IMG/VR virus record: IMGVR_UViG_3300025860_000112
Span: 1-21,077 of that record
Length of the DNA: 21,077 nucleotides
From: a virus
Direction: 5' to 3' (one strand)
Shown: positions 11,970 through 18,861 of the stretch, piece after piece
How positions within the stretch are numbered: the stretch's first letter is position 1
Layout of the letters: every line of letters begins with the position of its first letter
Notes under the pieces: generated by a model
Told to the model about the DNA's origin: nothing
The model's database searches: none
What the model saw: only the letters and a program-made list of their open reading frames with translations
Made by a program: the position numbers and the translations under genes

Positions 11970-12146
11970 ATGATTTTACAAATGAGGACATTGTTAAACG
12001 TAACGGCTTCAGTGTTTTTTCTATTCATTATTGTTATACTTTTTGAATGGGCTGTTTTAAATGCTGTATTGGGTTGCAGAACTTGGGATGAAGCAAAGTG
12101 GACTAGCGAAAGCTCTTGCGTTTCACTGAAACAATTACTGCGATAG
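11970..12146 (+). CDS. small single-span membrane protein (58 aa)
   Basis: MILQMRTLLNVTASVFFLFIIVILFEWAVLNAVLG is one long membrane helix after a short start with one Arg. A polar tail follows (CRTWDEAKWTSESSCVSLKQLLR) with two cysteines that could pair outside the cell. TAAGG directly abuts the ATG and GGAG lies 7 bases further up. It sits between a terminator and the oxygenase gene, whose start is 9 bases past its stop. Not recognised. Confidence 0.65.
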   Translation: MILQMRTLLNVTASVFFLFIIVILFEWAVLNAVLGCRTWDEAKWTSESSCVSLKQLLR

Positions 12147-12155
12147 GAGAATTAA

Positions 12156-12731
12156 ATGAGCATAGTTATACCGCCAAAGCATCGGGTAGGCGAATTAGGC
12201 GTTATAAGCCCATTGGAATTAGACAAAAGCCAGTGCAAGGATATAATTGCACTTCACAAGGATTCACAAAACATTCACAAGACAGCTAGAATACAGAGCG
12301 AAAATTCAAATGTTGTGAATATTGAAACCAGAGACACAGATGTTTGGGTAATCCATGAAAACAACTCTTGGGTTGATGCGCTTATTTGCACCGCCGCATT
12401 AACTGCCAACCAGACATTTGAATTGAATATAAGCGGTTTGATGGAGCGTCCTCAATTATTGAGGTACAAAGCACCATCCAAAGGATATGATTGGCACATG
12501 GATATTGGCAGGGGTGACGCATCTAACCGTAAAATAAGCTTATCAATATTATTGAATGATGATTACGAGGGCGGCGATTTGGCGTTCTTCTTAACAGGCG
12601 AACAATCATTAAAGCCTGATGCTGGACAAGCTATAGCTTTCCCATCGTTTTTCCCACATAGGGTTACACCATTAACTAAAGGCATTAGGTGGTCATTGGT
12701 ATGCTGGATAACAGGAGAACCATTTAGATGA
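12156..12731 (+). CDS. 2OG-Fe(II) oxygenase (PKHD/prolyl 4-hydroxylase type)
   Basis: 191 residues with a double-stranded beta-helix signature: H114-M-D116 (iron HxD), distal H168 in FPHRVTPL, and R178 in GIRWSLVCWITG for 2-oxoglutarate, plus YEGGDLAFF, typical of the PKHD-type hydroxylases. It would hydroxylate a peptide, lipid or nucleic-acid substrate using Fe(II), O2 and 2-oxoglutarate. All three metal ligands and the cosubstrate arginine are present, so it should be active. Such genes occur in cyanophages and other marine phages; the substrate is unknown. AGGAG precedes the start by 6 bases. It ends 9 bases before the convergent late genes. Confidence 0.92.
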   Translation: MSIVIPPKHRVGELGVISPLELDKSQCKDIIALHKDSQNIHKTARIQSENSNVVNIETRDTDVWVIHENNSWVDALICTAALTANQTFELNISGLMERPQLLRYKAPSKGYDWHMDIGRGDASNRKISLSILLNDDYEGGDLAFFLTGEQSLKPDAGQAIAFPSFFPHRVTPLTKGIRWSLVCWITGEPFR

Positions 12732-12740
12732 GTATAGGCT

Positions 12741-13004
12741 CTAAGCCTGTTGAGTTAAAGGCGGCAAAGTACGAGCATAATCCTTTTCAACCATCAAGCC
12801 AGCCAAAGTAGCCAGCCTATCTTTCTCGCGCATACCCTTTTCTGTGACGTTTAACACGCCCTCAGTGCGCTTAACAAACCCATCCGCTAGTAACCCACTC
12901 AAAATGTACTCATACGGCTCTCTGCCGCTTAAAACGGCGATAAGGCCGCCAAACCGAACATTTTGCACATTTGATAACCCTGTACGGCTTTTCTTGCCAG
13001 ACAT
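12741..13004 (-). CDS. winged-helix-like small protein, last late gene (87 aa)
   Basis: Starts MSGKKSRTG at ATG 13004, which overlaps the holin stop (TAATG). The core, EYILSGLLADGFVKRTEGVLNVTEKGMREKDRLATLAG, has the helix, L-x-x-G-x-V and strand-loop-strand (wing) rhythm of a minimal winged helix. It could bind DNA, perhaps as a late regulator, or be structural. The frame is open upstream to 13193 but only as a shadow of the holin gene. No T-tract terminator was found at the convergent junction with the oxygenase gene. Confidence 0.72.
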   Translation of the reverse strand: MSGKKSRTGLSNVQNVRFGGLIAVLSGREPYEYILSGLLADGFVKRTEGVLNVTEKGMREKDRLATLAGLMVEKDYARTLPPLTQQA

Positions 13005-13381
13005 TACTTTTTGAATCCCTTTAGACCGCGAATACCAAATGAAGCACCTATACTCGCGTACATCGCCCACTGGAACCATTCTGGGGTACGAGACAAGGCG
13101 GCAAAGCCATCTTCCACATATTGCTGGGTGAACGGAATGAAGCACATAGCAATTATGACAATAAAGAGAATAGTCCATGCTTCGTCTTTCCATGAGTTGT
13201 CTGACGCTTGCGCCATAATCTTTTCCCAGCCAGCTTCATGGGTAGCCGCTGTGACCATAACCTGTGCTTCTGCTTCTGCCCTTGCCTTGGCGACTGCGCC
13301 TTTGGCTTTGGTTTGCTCAACCTTAGATTCCATCCATGAGCCAGCAAGATTAGCAATCGGACCTATAAGTGCCTGTATCAT
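13004..13381 (-). CDS. 3TM holin, GTA-release type
   Basis: 125 residues with the features of the family of three-helix holins named for gene-transfer-agent release. It has an N-terminal hydrophobic segment (MIQALIGPIANLAGSWM), then an Ala/Lys/Glu helix (KGAVAKARAEAEAQVMV), SWKDEAWTILFIVIIAMCFIPF, and YVEDGFAALSRTPEWFQWAMYASIGASFGIRGLKGF. The K-D-E-W segment, the YVE-GF-AL-RTP-W-QWA block and the FGIR end are strongly characteristic. It would permeabilise the inner membrane to release the lysozyme encoded at 15038. The ATG overlaps the preceding stop (4 bases, 13378-13381). Confidence 0.88.
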   Translation of the reverse strand: MIQALIGPIANLAGSWMESKVEQTKAKGAVAKARAEAEAQVMVTAATHEAGWEKIMAQASDNSWKDEAWTILFIVIIAMCFIPFTQQYVEDGFAALSRTPEWFQWAMYASIGASFGIRGLKGFKK

Positions 13382-13584
13382 TCTATAAACTCCAAGATAT
13401 TACCGTTCTGTACCTTTACCTTTAGCTCTTTACATGACCACTTCTGGTCAAAATTATTGGTATAGCCTTCATTGCGTTTAATCTTTCTGCGTACAGACAA
13501 GCACTCAGACAAAGACTGATAAGGCGTGTACTCTACCTTCTCGCCGCCCATGACTAATAATAAAACAAAAGTAAGCTCAATCAC
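13378..13584 (-). CDS. small exported protein of lysis block (68 aa)
   Basis: MIELTFVLLLVMGG looks like a short signal or anchor; the rest is basic with C28 (SECLSVRRKIKRN) and C50 (WSCKELKVKVQ), likely disulfide-bonded outside the cytoplasm. I recall small T-L-S-E-C-L-S proteins of this kind in marine phages. There is no lipobox cysteine. It lies between the coiled-coil membrane protein and the holin with overlaps of 8 and 4 bases, so a lysis role is plausible but unproven. Confidence 0.7.
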   Translation of the reverse strand: MIELTFVLLLVMGGEKVEYTPYQSLSECLSVRRKIKRNEGYTNNFDQKWSCKELKVKVQNGNILEFIE

Positions 13585-13978
13585 CGTTACGCATCTTCTC
13601 TATGTGTTCTTCTAAATTGGTTATCCGCTTCTCATAAAACTCAAGGGTTAACTTTTGTTGCTGGTCATATGGTGCTTTGCCGCCCTCAATCTCGTCCTGT
13701 AACTTTTCTAACTCAGTAGCTAAATGCTCAATCAACATAAACTGCTCTGAATCCGCTGGCAGTGACCCCATTTCACCTCTAGGCCACTTGATGCGAAATT
13801 CTGTATTTTGCTCTAAGTTAGACTCCATCATTGTTATATTAGTCTCTATCTGGTTGAGCCTTTCAATGATGCCAAAATATGCCCATGTTGCCACTGATGC
13901 CGCCGCAACCATTGATAAAATGTTTCTGAGAGGCAAAGCGACCTCTGTATTTTCATTCAATCGCTGTGGCTTAGTCAT
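13577..13978 (-). CDS. membrane-anchored coiled-coil protein (133 aa)
   Basis: The N-terminal segment PLRNILSMVAAASVATWAYFGII is one membrane helix; the rest is mostly coiled coil (ERLNQIETNITMMESNLEQ and EFYEKRITNLEEHIEKMRN) with a conserved-looking centre (FRIKWPRGEMGSLPADSEQFMLIEHLATE). I recall close relatives in many marine phages, annotated only as hypothetical. The topology (N-terminal anchor plus long coiled coil) is that of an inner-membrane spanin, but the length and central block differ. It overlaps both neighbours by 8 bases. Confidence 0.75.
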   Translation of the reverse strand: MTKPQRLNENTEVALPLRNILSMVAAASVATWAYFGIIERLNQIETNITMMESNLEQNTEFRIKWPRGEMGSLPADSEQFMLIEHLATELEKLQDEIEGGKAPYDQQQKLTLEFYEKRITNLEEHIEKMRNGD

Positions 13979-14210
13979 AAGTTTCCATGCCCATCATTCC
14001 TGAGAGGCCAAATATTTCCATAATCATAAACGTGAAAAATAGAAGCAAAACCCCGCCAGCGATTAGCTTTCCTGAAAAATTAGTAGAACCAATCTTGATG
14101 GCAACAAACTCATTACCCAGTATCCTAAGAACTAGCTCAAAGCTGTTTTGATCAACATTTACTTCAACAGGCTTTTTCTTTTCTTCAGTCACAACTTTTC
14201 TTCCCTGCAC
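13971..14210 (-). CDS. single-span membrane protein (79 aa)
   Basis: The N-terminal half is charged (EEKKKPVEVNVDQNSFELVLRILGNEFVAIKIG); the C-terminal half has one membrane helix (LIAGGVLLLFFTFMIMEIFGLSGMM). The start MQGRKVVTEEKK overlaps the upstream gene by 26 bases. Not recognised. Together with the genes at 13577 and 14185 it forms a run of small membrane or secreted proteins in the lysis block. Confidence 0.65.
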   Translation of the reverse strand: MQGRKVVTEEKKKPVEVNVDQNSFELVLRILGNEFVAIKIGSTNFSGKLIAGGVLLLFFTFMIMEIFGLSGMMGMETYD

Positions 14211-14427
14211 AATCTTCTGGAAAGCAATGCGCCATCATGCGTAAATATTTATTTTGATATGTTGCTTCCCACATTTCTTCATCAATTAGATACTCGCACT
14301 GCGCTTCTGTCATTTTTTGCTGCAAAACAATTTGATTGCCCATGTACTCCCAGACAGTTCCAGTATTGCCCCAAATAGTAATGACAAGGACGTAAGCCAC
14401 CTCAGTTGTGTGGTGGATGTTAAACAT
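14185..14427 (-). CDS. small cysteine-containing exported protein (80 aa)
   Basis: A hydrophobic stretch near the start (EVAYVLVITIWGN) may export or anchor it; the remainder, CEYLIDEEMWEATYQNKYLRMMAHCFPEDCAGKKSC, carries four cysteines near the C-terminal half, suggesting disulfides in an oxidising compartment. Short proteins with a signal and a Q-C...C...C tail are common as phage hypothetical genes. It lies 3 bases after the nuclease gene stop. Role unknown. Confidence 0.65.
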   Translation of the reverse strand: MFNIHHTTEVAYVLVITIWGNTGTVWEYMGNQIVLQQKMTEAQCEYLIDEEMWEATYQNKYLRMMAHCFPEDCAGKKSCD

Positions 14428-14430
14428 CCT

Positions 14431-14817
14431 TTATATAATTCCTCTTATCGTTCTGAGGTCATCTAGGTTCTTTTCTTTTTTGCCGCCATCATATTCCCAC
14501 GCATAACCACGGCTGACCATTTCTTCGTTGATGTTAATTACACCGCACCATATGGTTCCAAGCATCCGACCATACTTGCCATCTTTTTCAGTAGATACCC
14601 ACAGGTTATCACAATCAGCTATGCGGCGTTCTAAAAATTCTTTGGCCTCTAAGCCAAGCTCTTTTTCTTCTAAGTCCTTGGTTCTGCTTTCTGGCGTATC
14701 AATACCAGCCAGACGCACACGCTCTTTTTTGGTGAGGTCAAACCCAAGGTCAATAATTATATCAATGGTATCTCCATCAACCACCTTGACCACTTCTTTG
14801 ATTTTGTACTCATACAT
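14431..14817 (-). CDS. staphylococcal-type thermonuclease (SNase domain)
   Basis: 128 residues covering a single SNase domain. VVKVVDGDTIDI holds the metal-binding D-G-D16; RVRLAGIDTPES gives R35, D40 and E43; EKDGKYGRMLG gives R84. These are the counterparts of R35, D40, E43 and R87 of the S. aureus enzyme, so it should be an active Ca-dependent nuclease cutting DNA or RNA. There is no signal peptide, so it would act in the cytoplasm or be released at lysis. I favour ATG 14817 (GGTGA 5 bases upstream) over the in-frame GTG at 14826, which overlaps the preceding stop. It is unusual between lysozyme and holin. Confidence 0.92.
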   Translation of the reverse strand: MYEYKIKEVVKVVDGDTIDIIIDLGFDLTKKERVRLAGIDTPESRTKDLEEKELGLEAKEFLERRIADCDNLWVSTEKDGKYGRMLGTIWCGVININEEMVSRGYAWEYDGGKKEKNLDDLRTIRGII

Positions 14818-14822
14818 AAGAT

Positions 14823-15038
14823 TCACCGCTTTTTCTTAACCCACTTTTCAAAAGTCACCCGCTTACTTTGTGGGCAAGTGTACCCATAAGGGATGACGGT
14901 TACTGGATTATAGTAATAATGATATCTGCTTTGACTACGCTCACAAAAATACTCGCATATTGTGTGCATCTTGTAGGGATATGTGTGGCCTACGGTTGCT
15001 GTTCCAAAAGCGCAAATAATCACTATGGTTTCATACAT
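14823..15038 (-). CDS. small exported cysteine-rich protein (71 aa)
   Basis: MYETIVIICAFGTATVG resembles a signal peptide. The mature part is rich in Tyr, His and Cys (CEYFCERSQSRYHYYYNPVTVIPYGYTCPQS) and ends very basic (EKWVKKKR). Probably secreted or periplasmic with disulfides. The start overlaps the lysozyme stop by one base. No family recognised. Confidence 0.6.
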   Translation of the reverse strand: MYETIVIICAFGTATVGHTYPYKMHTICEYFCERSQSRYHYYYNPVTVIPYGYTCPQSKRVTFEKWVKKKR

Positions 15039-15466
15039 TAAAACTCCGCGCTATCTTCACCAGTTCTTATCATGCCAGCAACACGCTCTGACCTTGCGCC
15101 AACTTGTTTCGCATACTTGGAATCAAGCAACTCTTCTGCGGCGGCGTGATAATCCCTGCGCTGTAACCCGCCAAGCATTTTAACAAAGCCATGCAATCTA
15201 GGGATGCCCATATTGAAAGCCAAATCAGCTAACGCACGTTGACGCACTTCATCCAAATCCCGCCACCAAGGAAAAGCCTTATCAAGCTCATTCTCAATTA
15301 TGGTAATGTCATTGGTCAAAAGATAATCAATCTCATCTTCTGATAAGCCACGGTCTTTAAGGTTCCTACCCACCCCTATAGTTTCTATTCCAAGGTGGTC
15401 TTTATATACCTTGCTCTCAACGCCCTCATGAAAGCGGATTTGCGAAATAAATCTGTTCTTGTTCAT
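15038..15466 (-). CDS. endolysin, GH24 (T4-type) lysozyme
   Basis: 142 residues, muramidase that cuts peptidoglycan between N-acetylmuramic acid and N-acetylglucosamine at lysis. The catalytic triad spacing is exactly that of T4 lysozyme: E14 in FHEGVE, D23 in YKDHLG, T29 in IETIGVG (E+9=D, D+6=T). Further family features are the F-N-M-G and R-R-D-Y-x-x-A-A-E-E-L-L-D-S-K segments and R-A-x-R-V-x-x-M-I-x-T-G near the end. There is no N-terminal signal-arrest helix, so it should depend on the holin at 13004. It overlaps the upstream membrane protein gene by 4 bases. Confidence 0.95.
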   Translation of the reverse strand: MNKNRFISQIRFHEGVESKVYKDHLGIETIGVGRNLKDRGLSEDEIDYLLTNDITIIENELDKAFPWWRDLDEVRQRALADLAFNMGIPRLHGFVKMLGGLQRRDYHAAAEELLDSKYAKQVGARSERVAGMIRTGEDSAEF

Positions 15467-15687
15467 TTGTCTGCCTTTGTCTCCAGTCGGTCAAATATTT
15501 TGCCGAGCATAATTTTAATGTCTTTGATGTCATCACGATAGTCCTCACGGCGAACATATGCGAGAGACACCTCCTTCATTTCCTTATCAAGCGTTTCAAG
15601 TTTTGACCAAATAGCCCTTACAAAAAACGCGATTAAACCTGTTGCTGTAATCCACAATAAATCATGAAACCCCATGTTATCCATCAT
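15463..15687 (-). CDS. membrane-anchored helical protein (74 aa)
   Basis: MGFHDLLWITATGLIAFFVRAIWSKLETLDKEM: one N-terminal membrane helix running into a charged coiled coil (YVRREDYRDDIKDIKIMLGKIFDRLETKAD). GGAGG lies 4 or 7 bases before the first or second of two adjacent ATGs. It sits immediately ahead of the lysozyme. Candidates are an inner-membrane spanin-like or holin-like lysis protein; I cannot choose. It overlaps the stop of the distal tail protein gene by 4 bases. Confidence 0.75.
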   Translation of the reverse strand: MMDNMGFHDLLWITATGLIAFFVRAIWSKLETLDKEMKEVSLAYVRREDYRDDIKDIKIMLGKIFDRLETKADK

Positions 15688-16310
15688 AAAGCCTCCATTG
15701 CATCAAAAGTTATTCCATATTTACTAACTTCATCTGCATCCCAATCAATCATCGGGCTTTCCATGCGAAACAAACCCTTTGGGTTGGTATACACAACGGT
15801 TTCGCCAGACGCTTCCGCTGTCTTGATAGCTGGCTCTATGTTTATATCTGCATTGCCGCTTGAATCTGTATTCACATCATCCACGATCATGTGCAACTTG
15901 CTTGTTGCAGCAGACCCAAGCTGAATGTAATCCCCAGCCCGAAAAGCATTAGCAAGACTATTTTGGCTAGTTGAAATAGCAATGGTATAAGCACCGACTG
16001 AGATGCTTGCCCCCAGCGTAACTCCGCCGCTAATTGTTCCTCTTGGTGTTCTGGCATCTGGGTCTCCTAAAAGAAATGTGCCTTTTCTTCCATGTAGCTT
16101 CAATATAAAGGCTTGCCAATTAGCTGCATCCGAACGCAGCATGGGCGGCAATGACATAGTTGCTGACCATAACGCAAAATCATATTCAAAAATTTGCTGT
16201 GCGCCAGAAAACGGCGAAACAGACAAAGCTGTTTTGCGCTGTAAAGCCCATGTAGACTTTTGATAATACGGTGAGCTTGGGACAGTGAGTGGATATGTTG
16301 GAGCCGCCAT
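15684..16310 (-). CDS. distal tail protein (DUF2460/TIGR02217, GTA gp12-like)
   Basis: 208 residues matching the DUF2460 family: MAAPTYPLTVPSSPYYQKSTW at the start, then YDFALWSATMSLPPM, a LHGRKGTFLLGDPDARTPRG block, GDYIQLGS, SKLHMIVDDVNTDSSGNADINIEP and the end VVYTNPKGLFRM...YGITFDAMEAL. In the Rhodobacter GTA this is the gp12 distal tail protein, forming the ring at the end of the tail tube. Its place right after the tape measure fits. In a GTA it is followed by hub and peptidase genes; here lysis genes follow instead. Start overlaps the tape-measure stop by one base. Confidence 0.9.
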   Translation of the reverse strand: MAAPTYPLTVPSSPYYQKSTWALQRKTALSVSPFSGAQQIFEYDFALWSATMSLPPMLRSDAANWQAFILKLHGRKGTFLLGDPDARTPRGTISGGVTLGASISVGAYTIAISTSQNSLANAFRAGDYIQLGSAATSKLHMIVDDVNTDSSGNADINIEPAIKTAEASGETVVYTNPKGLFRMESPMIDWDADEVSKYGITFDAMEAL

Positions 16311-18613
16311 TATGCAAATACCTTACTAATTGCTTTGCCTCTACGCTTACCATCAATAACGGCTTGCATCGTCTCAGCCTTGAAGCGTGGAAGCATATTC
16401 ATCATTTCTGTTTTTACAGTCTGCGATACTCCTGTATCAACTTGAATGGTTTGATAGATATTTACAGGCGCACCGCCACTCATCAAATTCTTGGTATCAT
16501 GGTTGTTACGAATGACCCCACCACTATGGGGGATAAACAACTCAGGACCACGCTCACCCACAAGAACAGGACCGCCGCCAGCCCTACGCCTTACCGCGCC
16601 TCCACTAGCAAATGAATCTGATGCAGATGTGAACTGCATAGAGCTAGAGCCAGAACCAACAGAGCCGCCGCCGCCAAAACCACCGAAAACCATAGCCATA
16701 ATCTTTTTGATAATAAAAGTTTTTATAGCTTCAGCGATTAACTCTTGTACTAAATTGGCAAATATATTCTTGAGAGCATCAGCGTCTAGCTTGCCCTTAA
16801 CCACGGCCTCTGCAAGCACGTTTGCAACAGCATCGCCAGCCCTCCTTGCGGCGGCTTCGGTAGCGGCAAACATTGGGTCAAGGCGTTTCATTTCAAGACC
16901 GATTTTATTGGTTGCCATCTGGTATTCATCTGCGTTTATTTTGCCTTCAGCAAATGCTTCATTCAACCCTAATTGAGTCTCTTTTAACGCATCTTCCACT
17001 TCAGTAAATTCAGAAACAAAATCAACCCCTTTTTCGACAGTGGCATTACGAGCATCTTCTGCTTTTTTTAGAGCGTTGACTGAAGATTGTAATTTAGCGT
17101 TTGCTTCTACCTGCTTTAGTATTTTTTCTGATTGGCCAGCTTCAAGATTGCCCATTTCAAGCGCAACCTCTAATTGACGTAGCTGTGCTTCTGTTTGCCC
17201 ATTCAATTCAGCAGTGAGCATTGCCTCTTTTTTTATTAAGTCATCTAATCTTGTTTGACCCTCTGTTTGAAGTGCGGCTCTCTCATCTTCTATTTCTTTT
17301 AATTTTTCTTTGGCTAATGTCTGAGCTTCTATTTGCGCTGTGTGCTTTTCTTCTTGCTGAATCAAGGCCAACAATTCTTTAGCTTGCTCTGTAGTTATAG
17401 CAGTTAGACCACGCATAGTTTCATTAGCCTTTAGATGCGCAGATGACATTCCAAGCATTTCTTCTTTTGCTTGTTGGGTTTTGAATCTTTGAGCATCCAA
17501 TGCTTTAGATACAGCCTTTTCTGCATCTATCATCTCTTTTGTTTTTACAGTATTTTTTTCTTTGGCATCTGCTTCTTTTTCTATGACAGGAGTTAATTCA
17601 GCAATCCTTGCTCTTAACGCAAGAACTTCTGGGGTTAATTTCTGTATTTGAGCCGTGTAAAATTTTGTTAATCTAGGAGTTTGCTCCATAGCTAATGAAT
17701 AAGAAGAAATCTTTGCTGTTAATCCGTCTAGTTCAGCCCTAGCTTCTTCAAGGGAAAGGTCATTAGTATCACTTAAAAAGCCAATGGCCTTCAAAAGCTC
17801 CCTTGTACCGCCGACCATGCTAGTAATAGTTTTTACAAATTCCTTCATTTGCGGCAGGGTTTTTTGACCAAGCTCAACAGCAAATTCAGCTAATTCAGCG
17901 TTCATAGCATTGACTAGATTGGCATAACTACCAGCCGTATCAGCGGCGTTGCCTTGTGCATCGGCAGTGCCAGCATATATTAAATTAAGTCTAGCTTGAA
18001 TTTTTGTTGCTTGGTCTACCGCTAGGACATTCTTTGTAATGCCCATTCGATACAATTCAGTTTGTAAAGCCGCTTGGTCAATTACAATTCCGTATCGCCT
18101 TAAAGTCTCATGGTTGCCTACTAAAGCAGATGTGAATGAAGCCATAACTTCTGAGGTAGCGACATTCTTAAATGAGCCAACATCAGTAGCCAATTTGACC
18201 AAATCAACAGATAGCTTTGCCGCCTCGCCTCTAGCAAAACCCATAGGAACAAAGGTATCTTGAACATTAGCGGCAAGCCCCTCTAGTTCAAAACTAGAAC
18301 GACCAACAGCATTTGCAAATTCGCCTAAGTCATCTCTAACTTGACCAACAAATGAACCAAACACCGCCGCTGACATATCTTGCATTTCTTCAATGTCAGA
18401 TGCAAATTTTGTTAGGGCTATCGAACCTCTAGCGATTTGAGCTACAAAAACACTGCCCAAGACCGCCTTTGCGACATTGCCAAACTTCTGCATATCGCTT
18501 TGCATACGCTTTGTTGTTTTTTGGGTATCGTTTTGCAATGTTCGTAAATCACGCCGAACATCTTTCATGTCTGATTCAATGCGAACCAGTAAGGTATCTA
18601 CTGTTGTTGCCAT
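16310..18613 (-). CDS. tail tape measure protein (767 aa)
   Basis: It sets tail length and is threaded in the tube until DNA injection. The N-terminus has MATTVDTLLVRIESDMKDVRRDLRTLQNDTQ, then an alanine/glycine-rich helical region with TSALVGNHETLRRYGIVIDQAAL. A long charged coiled coil spans about residues 280-560. Near 610-670 comes a hydrophobic segment (NIFANLVQELIAEAIKTF, then a glycine-serine run). The lambda-H-like signature GGPVLVGERGPELFIPHSGG lies at about 681-700, with a basic end. At about 0.15 nm per residue the tail would be near 115 nm. The start at 18613 follows AAAGGTG. Confidence 0.95.
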   Translation of the reverse strand: MATTVDTLLVRIESDMKDVRRDLRTLQNDTQKTTKRMQSDMQKFGNVAKAVLGSVFVAQIARGSIALTKFASDIEEMQDMSAAVFGSFVGQVRDDLGEFANAVGRSSFELEGLAANVQDTFVPMGFARGEAAKLSVDLVKLATDVGSFKNVATSEVMASFTSALVGNHETLRRYGIVIDQAALQTELYRMGITKNVLAVDQATKIQARLNLIYAGTADAQGNAADTAGSYANLVNAMNAELAEFAVELGQKTLPQMKEFVKTITSMVGGTRELLKAIGFLSDTNDLSLEEARAELDGLTAKISSYSLAMEQTPRLTKFYTAQIQKLTPEVLALRARIAELTPVIEKEADAKEKNTVKTKEMIDAEKAVSKALDAQRFKTQQAKEEMLGMSSAHLKANETMRGLTAITTEQAKELLALIQQEEKHTAQIEAQTLAKEKLKEIEDERAALQTEGQTRLDDLIKKEAMLTAELNGQTEAQLRQLEVALEMGNLEAGQSEKILKQVEANAKLQSSVNALKKAEDARNATVEKGVDFVSEFTEVEDALKETQLGLNEAFAEGKINADEYQMATNKIGLEMKRLDPMFAATEAAARRAGDAVANVLAEAVVKGKLDADALKNIFANLVQELIAEAIKTFIIKKIMAMVFGGFGGGGSVGSGSSSMQFTSASDSFASGGAVRRRAGGGPVLVGERGPELFIPHSGGVIRNNHDTKNLMSGGAPVNIYQTIQVDTGVSQTVKTEMMNMLPRFKAETMQAVIDGKRRGKAISKVFA

Positions 18614-18633
18614 TTATGAGACACCTTTCTTCG

Positions 18634-18861
18634 TTAGTCTGGATAAAGCTCCATCAACCCTTCAAGCTCACCCTTGCTAAGTGGGGGCGGTTTCCCACCA
18701 GAATGAAACTCTGCAAAACCTTCAAATGCCGCGTATAACTCTGCAAAACTCATATTCCAAAATTCTGTAGATGACATTTGCATTTTGCCCAAGGCAGTCC
18801 GCATCCACTCATCCCACGGCAGTTTATCTAAAGCAACACTTCCGCCTGTTCTTCGTTTCCC
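18634..18861 (-). CDS. tail assembly chaperone T domain, reached by -1 frameshift
   Basis: This frame encodes LPWDEWMRTALGKMQMSS, TEFWNMSFAELYAAFEGFAEF and a GGKPPPLSKGELEGLMELYP end, matching the TIGR02216 small chaperone (GTA gp10.1-like). In its own frame two TGA codons stand just upstream of base 18861. No ATG, GTG or TTG occurs until an ATG that would cut off the conserved LPWDEW. The slippery heptamer at 18855-18861 connects it to the G-like gene: after residue 107 (AAC) the ribosome shifts back one base and continues here, for a fusion of about 180 residues. This is the lambda G/GT arrangement. Independent expression from CTG or the internal ATG is the alternative. Confidence 0.85.
   Translation of the reverse strand, partial: GKRRTGGSVALDKLPWDEWMRTALGKMQMSSTEFWNMSFAELYAAFEGFAEFHSGGKPPPLSKGELEGLMELYPD

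Noticed and set aside
12736-12748. AGGCT-CTA-AGCCT hairpin at the convergent junction
   Set aside because: Only five pairs and no T-tract on either strand; too weak to call a terminator.
16491-16976. 161-codon open frame on the plus strand
   Set aside because: Antisense to the tape measure gene, low-complexity translation (Pro/Ser/Ala runs), no ribosome site; a shadow of the opposite strand.
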